Below, one piece after another: positions 35,543 to 44,084 of a stretch of 64,000 nt of DNA (its first letter is position 1; each line of letters opens with the position of its first letter). The stretch is from a bacterium (lineage in GTDB: Bacteria; Chloroflexota; Dormibacteria; Aeolococcales; Bog-877): contig JAJYPP010000001.1 of the NCBI GenBank assembly GCA_021795235.1, positions 1 through 64,000 on the forward strand. Reading direction: 5' to 3'. The notes below the pieces were generated by a model. It worked only from the letters and a program-made list of their open reading frames with translations, ran no database searches and was not told the origin of the DNA. Position numbers and translations under genes: made by a program.

Positions 35543-35642
35543 GCGTTCGCATTATAACCCCAGAGCCCGCCCTGAGGGCCGTGGGACACCGGCGGCCTTG
35601 ACCCCTCCCTCACAGAAGGGGATTGCGGCCGCAATGTGTTCA

Positions 35643-35960
35643 AACTCCTCGAGAGTGGGGACGGCGAGGTCCAAGTGCATCTGCTGGGGGATGGGTCCAT
35701 CTGGCCAGGTGACCTGAGGCAGCGTGGCCACCTGCTGAAACGCCAAGCGGCGGTCGCCCGCCCCGGCTTCGAGCACGAGCCACTCGTCTCCCCGAGGGTC
35801 GGGACGGCCGGGCTCGGGCGCCTCGTCGCCGGGTCGGTAGGCGAGCCCCAGCAACTGGCGGTAGAACTCTGCCAAACGTCGCGCGTCGAGGCAATCCAGT
35901 ACCGGCTGCACCAGTCGCGGGAACGGTTGAACTTCCGCTGGGAATCCTCCAGGCTTCGAG
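35643..35960 (-). pseudogene. VOC/glyoxalase-family protein, N-terminal fragment
   Basis: VLDCLDARRLAEFYRQLLGLAYRPGDE followed by WLVLEAGAGDRRLAFQQV and MHLDLAVPTLEEF is the N-terminal two thirds of a VOC-domain protein of the kind common in actinobacteria (metal-binding or decayed vicinal-oxygen-chelate fold). It is cut after EEF by the TnpB element; the rest is at 33894-34047. The true start is unclear, as no ATG stands directly before VLDCLDA; a GTG in LVQPVLD or the ATG at 36049 are candidates. Confidence 0.82.
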
Positions 35961-36224
35961 CGCCGGTCAGACCGCCCAGGTCCAACGGGCACTTGCGGAC
36001 CGCATACCCGCTCGGTATTGGGATTGGGGCCGACAGACCCGGCTATCATCCCGTAGCTGGTCAGCGGCTTGGACCGGGTCACGCGCATCCAGAGCCGCTA
36101 AGCCCAAGCGGGGCCGCTTCAACGTGATCGCCCGGCAACGGGCCGACCGGGACTTTGACGACCTGCACTGCCACGGCGCGTGTGCGAAGCGGCGGGGGAC
36201 AGGGCCCCGCGGTGGGGGGACTTG

Positions 36225-36230
36225 TATCAT
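36225..36230 (+). promoter_or_regulatory. -10 box TATCAT just before proS
   Basis: TATCAT ends nine bases before the proS ATG, so the mRNA would begin at or next to the start codon. No ribosome binding site is seen, which agrees with a leaderless message. Confidence 0.4.
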
Positions 36231-36238
36231 CTGGGAAA

Positions 36239-37651
36239 ATGAGCAAAGAGGCAGCACCGCAGGGGTCTAGGCGGCGGATCCTCACCGCCCAGCAGGACGA
36301 CTTCCCGGGCTGGTACCAGGATGTGGTTGCCAAGTCGGAGCTGGCGGAGAATGGTCCCGTCCGCGGCACGATGGTCATTCGCCCGTATGGGTACAGCCTG
36401 TGGGAGCGCCTGCAAGAAGAATTGGACCGCCGGATCAAGGCCACCGGTGCCCGCAACGCCTATTTTCCACTGCTGATTCCCCAGTCCTACCTGCACCGGG
36501 AGGCGCAGCATGTGGAGGGCTTCAGTCCCGAACTGGCGGTCGTGACGCATGGCGGGGGCAAGCGACTGGAGGAGCCGGTGGTGATACGGCCCACCAGCGA
36601 AACCATCATCAACGCCTGCTTTGCCCGCTGGATACACAGCTACCGTGATCTGCCTCTCTTGATCAACCAATGGGCCAATGTCGTGCGCTGGGAGCTCCGA
36701 CCCCGGCTGTTCTTGCGCACGACCGAATTCTTGTGGCAGGAAGGTCATACCGCTCATGCGACCGAGGCCGACGCACACGATTACGCTCTTCGCATCCTCG
36801 CGGATGTTTACCAGGACACCATGGAAAACGTGCTGGCGATCCCAGTGCTTACCGGACAGAAGACGGATTCGGAGCGGTTTGCTGGGGCAGTCACCACCTG
36901 GACTTGTGAGGCCATGATGCGGGACGGGAAGGCTTTGCAGATGGGCACCAGCCATGAGTTGGGCCAGAACTTCGCGCGCGCGTTCGATATCACCTACTCA
37001 GACGCCGCCGGCACGCTTTGTCATGCGTGGCAGACCTCGTGGGGGGCCTCCACCCGCTTGATTGGAGCACTGGTGATGGCTCATGGAGATGATGCGGGGC
37101 TGCGGATTCCGCCGCAGCTGGCTCCGGTTCAAGCGGTGGTGATCTTGATTGGCGGTGACGGTGACACGGGAGCAAGGGCGGAAGCGATCACGAACGATCT
37201 CCGGCGAGCTGGTGTACGCGCGGAGCTGGATGGGCGCACCGGGATTGCCTTCGGACGTCGCAGCATCGAATGGGAACTCAAGGGTGTGCCGGTACGGCTG
37301 GAGCTTGGGCCGCGAGAGCTCGATGATGGGCAGATCACCCTGGTGGAACGGCACAGCTCGCGGAAGTCCACGACTCCACTCACATCGGTGGTGGAGTCCG
37401 TCCGCCACGCCTTGACGCTGGCCCAGCGGTGCTTATTCGACGAGGCGAGGATGCGGATGCAGGAGCGCACCGTCTTGGCGGCGGACCTTGAGACCGCGCT
37501 TGAGGCTGCTCAGCACGGTTTCGCCCAATTGCCGGTGAATGCCCTTGGGCAGATCGGTGAGGAGTGGCTCAACGCTCGAGGCGTGAGTGTCCGCTGCCTG
37601 ACCCAGGATGAAACCGGCGCCAGGCAGGCCGTCATTGCCAGGGCGTACTGA
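36239..37651 (+). CDS. proS: Prolyl-tRNA synthetase, archaeal-type (type 3)
   Basis: Class II aminoacyl-tRNA synthetase that charges tRNA-Pro. 470 residues from the ATG at 36239. Class II motif 2 is VVRWELRPRLFLRTTEFLWQEGHTAH, motif 1 lies near VRGTMVIRPYGYSLWERLQ, and GTSHELGQNFARAFDI and HAWQTSWGASTRLIGA (motif 3) follow; the C-terminal part has the anticodon-binding fold (VVILIGGDGDTGARAEAI). The short form without the bacterial INS editing domain, ending in ..IARAY, marks the archaeal-type enzyme found in some bacteria. It stands alone, just downstream of the disrupted VOC gene. No T-box leader is seen. Confidence 0.93.
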   Translation: MSKEAAPQGSRRRILTAQQDDFPGWYQDVVAKSELAENGPVRGTMVIRPYGYSLWERLQEELDRRIKATGARNAYFPLLIPQSYLHREAQHVEGFSPELAVVTHGGGKRLEEPVVIRPTSETIINACFARWIHSYRDLPLLINQWANVVRWELRPRLFLRTTEFLWQEGHTAHATEADAHDYALRILADVYQDTMENVLAIPVLTGQKTDSERFAGAVTTWTCEAMMRDGKALQMGTSHELGQNFARAFDITYSDAAGTLCHAWQTSWGASTRLIGALVMAHGDDAGLRIPPQLAPVQAVVILIGGDGDTGARAEAITNDLRRAGVRAELDGRTGIAFGRRSIEWELKGVPVRLELGPRELDDGQITLVERHSSRKSTTPLTSVVESVRHALTLAQRCLFDEARMRMQERTVLAADLETALEAAQHGFAQLPVNALGQIGEEWLNARGVSVRCLTQDETGARQAVIARAY

Positions 37652-37747
37652 TCCGGCCGTGCGGGAGCGTGGTAGCGACGGTTGGAAGTCGATGGGACAC
37701 CTGGAGCAGGCGCAACCTGGCCGTCGGAGCTCCGCTCGGTACTAAGC

Positions 37748-37770
37748 CCGGTGACCCCACGGGTCACTGG
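37748..37770 (+). terminator. Stem-loop after proS
   Basis: CCGGTGACCC-CAC-GGGTCACTGG is a 10-bp stem with one G-T pair, about 100 bases after the proS stop. There is no T-run. The rest of the 303-bp gap to the next gene shows nothing else. Confidence 0.45.
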
Positions 37771-37954
37771 GCGGCGATCAGGACTCGGCTGGTGCCTCCC
37801 CGGCTTCGAGATCCGTGACGACTCCATGGCTCCGGCCCAAGGCCGAGGACGACGTTAAGATCGTAGCCCCAGGGCCTGCCCTGACGACGGCGGCTGGCGG
37901 AGCGGTGATCCGGGCATCGACTGCAACGAGCTCGATAGAAGGCGGGAGGCCAGG

Positions 37955-39196
37955 GTGCTCAAGGTTCACGGGAATGGTCCGTCGCCATTTTCAGAGCGGG
38001 CATTCCGGCTGATCTTCTCGGCTTCCAGCATCTCTCTGGTGGGCAGCGCGGTCGCTCCCATTGCATTGGCATTCGGGATGTTGCAGGCGACCGGATCGGC
38101 CACCGACCTGGGTATCGTGCTCACAGCCCGCGAGGCGGTGCAGCTGGTGCTGCTGCTCTTCGGTGGAGTTGTCTCCGACAGGGTGTCGCGCCATCGCGTC
38201 CTGGCTTGGAGCAACTCTGTGTCCGCGGTGGCTCAGGGCACGACCGGAGCGCTCTTTCTCACCCACCACGCCGTGGTCTGGGATATCTCCATCCTGGCGG
38301 CGCTCAACGGCGCTGCCACCGCGTTTCTGTATCCCGCCTTCAACGGAGCTGTGCCGTCGACAGTACCGGCTGAGGCCCTCCGTCAGGCGAACACGTACCT
38401 GGGCCTTTCGGAGAGTGCGGTCACGGTCATCGGCTCGGCGGTGGGCGGGGGCTTGGTGGCGGTGGTCGGGCCGGGTCTGGCAATCGAGATCGACGCCTTG
38501 AGCTTCCTGGTGGCGGCTGCGCTGGTGGCCCTGATGAGGCTGCCGGCTGCTCAGCGAGACCATGCTCGCTCGACGCTCCAGGACCTGCGTCAAGGTTGGA
38601 GTGCCTTCTGGAGCCGTACCTGGCTCTGGTCGATCGTACTGCAGTTCTCCATCGGCAATATGGCGTTCGTCGGCGCCGTCGATGTCCTGGTTCCGATCGA
38701 CGCCCGTCGCTTCTTGGGGGGCCCCGCGGCATATGGAGCTCTGTTCGCGGCCGTGGGCGTGGGTTCGGTGGTGGGCGGGCTCGTGATGTTGAGGGTGGCG
38801 CCTCGCCGGCCTCTGCTCACGGCCACCATCTGTACGGGCATTGGGATGCCCCCGGTCTTCCTGCTGCTGGCGCTGGGAGCACCCCTCTGGGCGCTCCTGG
38901 TCGCCGCTGCCGTCGCTGGAGCGGGATTCCAGGTCTTCGGAGTGCTCTGGACCACGACCATGCAGGAGCAGATCCCGTCGGCACTGCTATCGCGGGTGAG
39001 CTCATACGATGCCGTGGGTTCGTTCGTCTTCATGCCGTTGGGTCTGGCTCTGGCGGGCCCGGTCGAGATCTGGATCGGGCTGCACGCAGCCTTCTGGGCG
39101 GCTCTGGCGCTGAGTACGATCCCGACTGTAGTTGTTCTCCTCGTACCGTCTGTCCGGCGCCTGGAGCGACGATCTGCGCCGTCGATGGCGGTGTGA
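37955..39196 (+). CDS. MFS exporter (MefA/enterobactin-exporter-like)
   Basis: 413 residues, about 12 transmembrane segments. The N-terminal FRLIFSASSISLVGSAVAPIALAFGML, the loop motif FGGVVSDRVSRHRVL and the ALNGAATAFLYPAFNGAVPSTVPAEALRQAN stretch (quoted in parts) are typical of the MFS_3-type exporters that include macrolide and siderophore exporters. The GTG start follows a GGGAGG site. It stands alone, and no regulator is adjacent. Export of a drug or metabolite is likely, but the substrate is unknown. Confidence 0.85.
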   Translation: MLKVHGNGPSPFSERAFRLIFSASSISLVGSAVAPIALAFGMLQATGSATDLGIVLTAREAVQLVLLLFGGVVSDRVSRHRVLAWSNSVSAVAQGTTGALFLTHHAVVWDISILAALNGAATAFLYPAFNGAVPSTVPAEALRQANTYLGLSESAVTVIGSAVGGGLVAVVGPGLAIEIDALSFLVAAALVALMRLPAAQRDHARSTLQDLRQGWSAFWSRTWLWSIVLQFSIGNMAFVGAVDVLVPIDARRFLGGPAAYGALFAAVGVGSVVGGLVMLRVAPRRPLLTATICTGIGMPPVFLLLALGAPLWALLVAAAVAGAGFQVFGVLWTTTMQEQIPSALLSRVSSYDAVGSFVFMPLGLALAGPVEIWIGLHAAFWAALALSTIPTVVVLLVPSVRRLERRSAPSMAV

Positions 39197-39489
39197 TGAA
39201 GAAGCGCCGCGCCGGCGGTCGCGGGGCTTCCCGACGTCGGGTCGCGTTGAGGTCGTATTGCTGTACGCCTCCTCACCAGCCGCACCCAGACCTCAGGAGA
39301 TCGGCCAGTCAGCTTTCGGATGCTCTCCAGCCCGGCGGGACCCCACTTGCTGGCGATCGAGCACGTGCGTCCGGACTCTATAGCGAAGGCCGCCGTAGAG
39401 ATCGCCCACGAACTTGTGCTCGAGTTTGGCCCGACTGTCGCCCGGAACCACTTCCAGGATTCGAGTTCAGCGTGGGGGCTCAGAGTCGA

Positions 39490-40263
39490 TCAGGGTCGCG
39501 ACGCTTGGAAGGTCCAGACATCGCTGCCGGCCACGGGGGCGGTGCCAGCGCGGTAGTCGGCGGTCACGGTGATGCTGATGAATCCAGCACCCACGAGCAT
39601 CTGCTCGAACTCACTCACGCTCCAGTGCTGGAGCCGAAAGAGCTGGAGTTCACTGGCGACTAGGGCCCCAGCATGCCATTTTTCGTAGCGGAGCCACCGC
39701 GTGGTCTGGTTGGCCACTGGGTCGTGCTCGATGTGCTGCGTCTGGAGCGTCCACACGAAGGGGCCAGCCCTCCAGTGCCGCATCGGCTCGGGCTCGGTCA
39801 CCAAGTGGGCCGGCGGCACGTCGACCAGGAGCCGGCCGGATGGTTGTAGGTTTTCGCGGAAGCTGGCGAGAGCTCGGGTAGTCGCGTCCCTCCCGTCGAG
39901 CAGCGTGATGGACCCGGTGGGGATGACCACAGCCGCGTAGGCGGCTGGTTGCACGAAGGTGGTCATGTCTGCCTGGTGGAGGACCGGGTGCAGGTTGTGC
40001 TCTTGGCAGTGGCGTCGGCACACATCGAGCATCTCGGGGGAGGTGTCGACGCCCTCCACGTCGAGGCCGGACTTGAGCAAGGGGATCAGGACCCGTCCAG
40101 TTCCAACCGCCGGTTCCAGAATCCGTCCGCTGACCCCGATCAGCTGGTTCAAGTAGTAGCTGACATCATCGCGGAGTTGGCCGATCGGCTTGTCCAGGTC
40201 GTAGACCTCGCTGCACAGCGTGCCGTAGTCCGAACTCAAACGCGACTCCTCCTTCTCGTACAT
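39490..40263 (-). CDS. SAM-dependent class I methyltransferase
   Basis: 257 residues from the ATG at 40263 (MYEKEESRLSSDYGTL); the ORF-track start adds 27 unconvincing residues. Motif I is ILEPAVGTGRVLIPLL, motif post-I ends in VEGVDTSPEMLDVCRRHC, and the acidic motif II is in YAAVVIPTGSITLLDG, as in the methyltransferase-25/11 group. Nothing in the protein tells the substrate. It is the last chromosomal gene before the tRNA-derived repeat that opens the accessory region. Confidence 0.85.
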   Translation of the reverse strand: MYEKEESRLSSDYGTLCSEVYDLDKPIGQLRDDVSYYLNQLIGVSGRILEPAVGTGRVLIPLLKSGLDVEGVDTSPEMLDVCRRHCQEHNLHPVLHQADMTTFVQPAAYAAVVIPTGSITLLDGRDATTRALASFRENLQPSGRLLVDVPPAHLVTEPEPMRHWRAGPFVWTLQTQHIEHDPVANQTTRWLRYEKWHAGALVASELQLFRLQHWSVSEFEQMLVGAGFISITVTADYRAGTAPVAGSDVWTFQASRP

Positions 40264-40519
40264 GTCGGTGGTCCGTGTCGGGCCCTGGTTGCACTGGGCG
40301 GTAGTCGCCGGAGAATCCGTCCCTGTTCGCCTGGGTAGGAGCATCCGCTGAGCAGGTGGCGGTGGCTGCTGACGCTGCGTAGCTCACCGTGGCAGCTACG
40401 ATCGATGGCGTTGCCTGCCGGGGCATGCCAAGAATCGTTACACCACCAATTTTTCAGTATTGTGCTGTATTGGAGCACGTGACTGCTGCAGGTGGGGGAC
40501 AGATTGTCCGGCTTTCAGG

Positions 40520-40542
40520 GCCCCTGCAAGGGGCCTCAGTTC
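40520..40542. terminator. GGCCCCT-GCA-AGGGGCC hairpin next to the tRNA fragment
   Basis: A perfect 7-bp stem lies about 25 bases from the 3' end of the tRNA-Arg fragment on the minus strand. It probably belonged to the downstream side of the original tRNA gene. Confidence 0.4.
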
Positions 40543-40564
40543 CCTCTCTTGATCTCAAAAGTGG

Positions 40565-40609
40565 AGGTGGTGCGCCCAGAGGGATTTGAACCCCCGCAAA
40601 CCCAGATCC
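40565..40609 (-). repeat. tRNA-Arg 3' half, attachment-site-like copy 1
   Basis: On the minus strand this reads CTACGGATCTGGG ... GGGGGTTCAAATCCC ... TGGGCGCACCA: anticodon loop (ACG), T arm and acceptor 3' strand with CCA of a tRNA-Arg. No D arm or 5' acceptor strand exists beside it. The same 45 bases recur at 44040-44084. Repeats that run from the anticodon loop to the 3' end of a tRNA are typical of tyrosine-integrase attachment sites. Confidence 0.8.
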
Positions 40610-41095
40610 GTAGCCTGGCGCTGCCCGTCGGACGTGGCCAGTGATCTCGGCAGCAGCGCCTGATATGTGGTTAGTGCTGCTTGACTGCGCTTGACACTGT
40701 TAGCGTGATGCAGCGTCGATAGTGCAACAGATCCAGTCCAAGACACGCGTGACTCTAGTTGAGAGAGGACCGAGGAGGAGCGAGAAGCTGCTGGCAAGGG
40801 GGATGGCTATGAGTTCCCTTTCTCCACGGTGCCGCAGGTATCAGCGCCCGTGGCGACCAGCCTGCCACCGGTCCCAGAACTAGTCGCGATAGACGCCGAG
40901 ATCGTGGAGCAGCCTGACCAGGGCGTGTGGCCAGAACGCGTGCCCCGGGGTGACAGTGGGCGCGGGATAGCTGGCCGTCGCGATTGAGCGTCTGAAGTTG
41001 CGGCGATCCGTCACCCCGAAGCTCGGTCCCGAACTACCGGAGCAGATTGACCGGTTCGCGGTACTTGAGGTCGGGAAGCGACCCGGACCGGAGGG

Positions 41096-41308
41096 TCAGA
41101 GCGTGACCAGTTTGAGATGGCGGGAGGCATCGCTTCTCAGCTCGTCGAGCGCCTCTGGATAGGTCTGGACGAGGTCACGCAGATTCGCCAGAGCCTCTTC
41201 CTGCGTCGCCCCCTGCGCGACAGTGCGCAGTTCGGCGGCGTGGGCGACCCATCCGCGCCCCGGCGCCTCGATCAGGGTCACCGCGACGGTCACGGGCTCA
41301 GCGAGCAT
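41096..41308 (-). CDS. HicB-like antitoxin, copy 1
   Basis: 70-residue protein, VTVAVTLIEAPGRGWVAHAAELRTVAQGATQEEALANLRDLV, with the HicB partial-RNase-H-like pattern: two strands, W-A-H, then T-x-E-E-A-L-A-N-L. HicB proteins bind and neutralise HicA mRNA interferases and repress their own operon. There is no intact HicA next to it. A close paralogue lies at 49409-49621. Its ATG has only a weak GGGGGA site, unlike the strong one of the paralogue. Confidence 0.72.
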   Translation of the reverse strand: MLAEPVTVAVTLIEAPGRGWVAHAAELRTVAQGATQEEALANLRDLVQTYPEALDELRSDASRHLKLVTL

Positions 41309-41549
41309 GGTCAGTCCCCCGGTACAGGACCGCTACTTCGTCCGCCACGGAGTTTACGCACCGAGGACAGCCACCCGAACGCACAGTTGGGGCGGACGCT
41401 CAACGCACCCCGACGAGAGGCTGCACCCGGTCGGGCCTGGGTCGGACGACACCTTCGGCATTGCGTCCCGCCGGGACCCCGGCAGTGGCGCTCTAACATA
41501 CGCCGGCATCCGTCCCTGATCGCCCCCGTGGCGCGGATGGTCACCCCGG

Positions 41550-41715
41550 GACGTGGATCGCTGTCTGGGTGACGAGAGGATGTCCTGCCAGTGGCGGCGC
41601 CCGGGCACCGTTGGCGAAGCAGAGCTCGAGGGCCTCCTTTCAAGGTTGGCCAGGCTTTCCTCCACGGTCGGCCCCTGAGTGGTTAGCTCGACCTGGAGGC
41701 AGTGCGGTACGTACC
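41550..41715 (-). pseudogene. Decayed HicB-like gene
   Basis: Aligns to the intact HicB-like gene 49849-50079. The frame VELTTQGPTVEESLANLE is broken by a one-base change (CCTTTCAAGG here against CCTTGAGG there), so the end of the protein is read in another frame. Lies 3' of hicA on the same strand. Confidence 0.7.
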
Positions 41716-41731
41716 TGTGGGAGAACCCGCT

Positions 41732-41938
41732 TCACAGCGCCTCGCGCAGCTCGTCGAGGGTCAGCCCGAACTCCGCCGCCACCTGCCGGAGCTGCACGGT
41801 CCCAAGTTCGCGGGCATCGTGGTAAGCGAAGGTACGCAGCTCCCCACCCTTGGCGAACCGCTTGTGAGAGCCGCGCTCTCGCACGATCACCCACCCACAG
41901 CGCTCAAGGGCCTTGACGACCTCCCGGGCTTTGGGCAC
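41732..41938 (-). CDS. hicA: HicA-type toxin (mRNA interferase)
   Basis: 68 residues: MPKAREVVKALERCGWVIVRERGSHKRFAKGGELRTFAYHDARELGTVQLRQVAAEFGLTLDEL (quoted in parts). The double-stranded-RNA-binding-like fold with GSHKRF, which holds the catalytic His, and the C-terminal QLRQVAAEFGLTLDEL helix are HicA hallmarks. HicA cleaves mRNA when free of HicB. It starts immediately at the stop of the upstream antitoxin gene, so the pair is translationally coupled, with the antitoxin first. Confidence 0.88.
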   Translation of the reverse strand: MPKAREVVKALERCGWVIVRERGSHKRFAKGGELRTFAYHDARELGTVQLRQVAAEFGLTLDELREAL

Positions 41939-42331
41939 TCAGGCGGAGACGTGATGAGGCGGTGCCCCAAGCCGCGCTGGAATGTAGATGCGCTCCATCC
42001 CGGCGGGAGGCGCAGACCCTTCTTCCCCTTGTAGAGTGAACGCGATGGCGTCACGGGCCTGGAGGACGGCAGCGGCCCTCGTCTTGTCACCTCCGACTAT
42101 GCCCAGGCTCGGCACGCGGAAGCCCCACCCGTCCGACTCGGGGTCGTGGACCAGCTCGACCTCGAAGTTGATCGAACGTCCCGAGGCCCGTCGGGGTTGG
42201 CCCGGGGCGTGGCGGAGCAGGGACAATGCAAGCTCCGACAAGCCGCGCAATAGCCCGACGCCCACGCTTGTCTCAGCCTCGGTCCTGGGCCGCCGCTCCC
42301 GTGGGGTTTGGAGCTGCACGCCTCGGCTCAT
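41939..42331 (-). CDS. hicB: HicB-type antitoxin with N-terminal extension
   Basis: 130 residues. The core INFEVELVHDPESDGWGFRVPSLGIVGGDKTRAAAVLQARDAIAFTL (in parts) is a HicB fold. A 53-residue N-terminal part precedes it, with a hydrophobic helix GLLRGLSELALSLLRH of unclear role. The ATG at 42331 is supported by AGGAGG seven bases upstream, so the extension is probably real. It directly precedes hicA and should neutralise it and repress the operon. Confidence 0.82.
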   Translation of the reverse strand: MSRGVQLQTPRERRPRTEAETSVGVGLLRGLSELALSLLRHAPGQPRRASGRSINFEVELVHDPESDGWGFRVPSLGIVGGDKTRAAAVLQARDAIAFTLQGEEGSAPPAGMERIYIPARLGAPPHHVSA

Positions 42332-42704
42332 CGGTGTTCCTCCTGTCGGGCCGCTAGCCAGCCCTTACGGTTAGGTGAGTATCCCCCTTCTGGCAGGGTT
42401 GTGCGCCTTCCCCGTCACCCGAGAGAGCGGGGGCCAGACGAGGTGAAGTGGCCCTACCTGGACTTGACCCGTGACATAGGGTGGCGGTAGACGCGGCCGG
42501 CGGCGCGCGGAGCCATGGACGCCTCTACGGGCGATGGGAGTGGTGGGTGACGGTGGTTTGCCCTGAATTCATAGAGATGGGGCCGCGGTCGCTGGTGCCG
42601 GTCATCGGCTCCCCTGAGCAGGTCTGGAGTTGCAGCCAGGACCGGGGCACGCGGGCCTAGTGGCGCCCCCAGGCCGGGACGGTGATCGGCCTGGCCCCTG
42701 GCAC
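42332..42704. other. 373-bp gap between hicBA and higBA
   Basis: No credible gene; the minus-strand frame 42454-42942 is a shadow of higA with random-like composition. The part near 42332-42400 should hold the hicBA promoter. Confidence 0.4.
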
Positions 42705-43016
42705 CTACGCCGACAATGACAGAGAGTCGGGCGTGACCTCGATGTGGAAGTTGATACCGAGTCCGCGAGATAGCTTGCTCAGGGTGCCGAACGTGGGTTC
42801 GTGCTCGCCGATCTCCAAGCGCGCTATCGCCGGCTGCGACATCTGGAGCCTCTTGCCGAGTTCGCGCTGTGAAAGCCCATGCTCTGCACGATAGGCGACC
42901 ACCTTCAGTGCCACGGCGCGAGCCAGAGCCGTGCGCTCCCACTCCCGGCGGAACTCGGAGTCCTCAAGATGCCCGGCAAGAACCTCGGCGGCTGTGGGCA
43001 TTTCGGAAAGCTTCAT
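42705..43016 (-). CDS. higA: HigA-type antitoxin (XRE helix-turn-helix)
   Basis: 103 residues from the ATG at 43016. An N-terminal helical part (AAEVLAGHLEDSEFRREWERTALARAVALKVVAYR) precedes a helix-turn-helix HGLSQRELGKRLQMSQPAIARLEIGEHEPTFGTLSKLSRGLG (quoted in parts), as in HigA antitoxins of reversed operons. It binds HigB and the operon promoter. It begins four bases after the higB stop, the toxin-first order typical of higBA. The ORF-track start adds 82 residues of another frame's shadow. Confidence 0.9.
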   Translation of the reverse strand: MKLSEMPTAAEVLAGHLEDSEFRREWERTALARAVALKVVAYRAEHGLSQRELGKRLQMSQPAIARLEIGEHEPTFGTLSKLSRGLGINFHIEVTPDSLSLSA

Positions 43017-43020
43017 CGGA

Positions 43021-43347
43021 CTACTCCTGTTCGATTTGGTTGAGGCGGGATTCGGCAAACCTGACCGCCTTCTGGAACCCCTGGGGATTGACCGCTGCCT
43101 CGGGCCCGATCGCCCCGACGACGAACTGGTCCCCGACCCGTCGGTAGAAGGCCCTCCAAAGGCTGCGCCCACCGCGCGGCCGGAGCTCGCGGACGGTGGA
43201 ACTCCGAACCGCACTCTGATGCGGGAAGCCGAGGGCATGGCCCGCGACCCGGAGCTTGTCAACTGCGTTCGTCATGGCGACCTGTTCTCGAGGGGGCAGC
43301 GCGTCCTCCTCGGCCTTTGCGTCGGGGTGATATCGGACATCCCACAT
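43021..43347 (-). CDS. higB: HigB/RelE-type toxin
   Basis: 108 residues from the ATG at 43347 (MWDVRYHPDAKAEEDALPPREQVAM). The RelE-fold pattern includes AVDKLRVAGHALGFPHQSAV, then VRELRPRGGRSLWRAFYRRVGDQFVVGAI and a C-terminal helix NPQGFQKAVRFAESRLNQI. RelE-type toxins cut mRNA on the ribosome. First gene of the higBA pair. Confidence 0.88.
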   Translation of the reverse strand: MWDVRYHPDAKAEEDALPPREQVAMTNAVDKLRVAGHALGFPHQSAVRSSTVRELRPRGGRSLWRAFYRRVGDQFVVGAIGPEAAVNPQGFQKAVRFAESRLNQIEQE

Positions 43348-43439
43348 GTGAAACCGATCTATATCATCCTTGTTATGTGCCCTGCAGTCAAGGGGCAGGC
43401 AAAGGTTGAGTCTCCCGTCGCGCGCCTCAGGAGCGCCGC

Positions 43440-43775
43440 TCAGTTCGGGCTCGGGGCCTTGTAGGGTGGTGCCGAATGGAGCGTCTCCGGACGAGCCTTC
43501 CCGGTGTATGTGAGGTGGCGGTAGATCCAGGCCCGGCTGACGGGGCGATGGCCTCGACTGTGAACTCGCTGGACTCATACATCTGCCGGGCAGAGGTCAC
43601 CTTGTCGGGGGACATCACCAGCGGCCGCCCGCCGTGGCGGTCCCGCGCCCTCGTCAGGCCGACCTGGGTGCGCTCCCGGATCGGCTCGCGCTCGAACTCG
43701 GCCAGGGCCCCGAAGAGGTGGAAGACCAGCTTGCCGCTTGAGGTGAGGGAGCAGCAGCCATGAAGTTCGTCAGGT
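43440..43775 (-). pseudogene. Serine resolvase/invertase relic
   Basis: SSGKLVFHLFGALAEFEREPIRERTQVGLTRARDRHGGRPLVMSPDKVTSARQMYESSEFTVEAIA (in parts) is the middle of a Tn3-type serine resolvase with its helix-turn-helix start. The catalytic N-terminal domain is missing, and the frame shifts after TVEAIA. It probably took part in building this islet and is now dead. Confidence 0.82.
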
Positions 43776-43874
43776 GTCCGAGGGCGCCGACGGTGGTCGC
43801 CGCCGTTGACGGGGAACTCAAGGCTGCTCCTGAAGGGTCGCCCTTGACCGGGTTGGGTTGCGCCGACGATGGTG

Positions 43875-43985
43875 AACCCCGCTGAGGCGGCAACCAGCGT
43901 CGGCACCGGGTCCTTCAGATGCGCCCAGTGATGCCGCGGGTGTCCGTGGGCGTCCGCCTGGAACTTACAAGTGGTCGCTGATGTT
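43875..43985 (-). repeat. Conserved coding relic, copy 1 (FxADAxGxxRHxWxHLK)
   Basis: Minus-strand frame KFQADAHGHPRHHWAHLKDP, running into the resolvase relic frame. A second copy, EFHADADGRQRHPWVHLKNP, lies at 48028-48115. Protein-level similarity with changed codons suggests a real former gene that I cannot name. Confidence 0.5.
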
Positions 43986-44039
43986 CACCTGTGACCGCGC
44001 TTGGCCGTTGGCGCTGTTCTTCCCAATTCATTTGAACTG

Positions 44040-44084
44040 AGGTGGTGCGCCCAGAGGGATTTGAACCCCCGCAAACCCAGATCC
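44040..44084 (-). repeat. tRNA-Arg 3' half, attachment-site-like copy 2
   Basis: Identical to 40565-40609 over 45 bases; the next base differs (the anticodon loop reads CTATGGA instead of CTACGGA) and three more bases match. The 5' half of the tRNA is absent here too. It marks the right boundary of the toxin-antitoxin islet. Confidence 0.8.

Larger units (their letters stand above)
34048..35642 (-). mobile_element. IS605/IS1341-type element carrying only tnpB, inserted in a VOC gene
   Basis: About 1.6 kb inserted in the VOC gene. The right end (low coordinates) reads on the minus strand CCCCGTCCGTAAGGGCGGGGAGGTTCAC: an imperfect subterminal hairpin followed by TTCAC at 34048, as in many IS200/IS605 elements. 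The left end has the hairpin GCCCTCAGGGC near 35572. Joining the flanks at GAGGAGTT/TCGGCACCAC restores the VOC reading frame (EEF-RHHARAL), which places the left boundary close to 35642 and implies no target duplication, as expected. No tnpA is present. Confidence 0.75.
40730..41715. repeat. Duplicated HicB-like module, copy 1
   Basis: About 1 kb that aligns, with small insertions and deletions, to 49058-50045 in the same orientation; shared blocks include GAGATCGTGGAG, CCTGACCAGGGC and TTGCGGCGATCCGTCACC. It holds the HicB-like gene at 41096 and the decayed one at 41550. Confidence 0.75.

Noticed and set aside
36155-36238. Upstream extension of proS in the ORF track
   Set aside because: The 28 extra residues have no family match, and the -10 box TATCAT at 36225 lies inside them.
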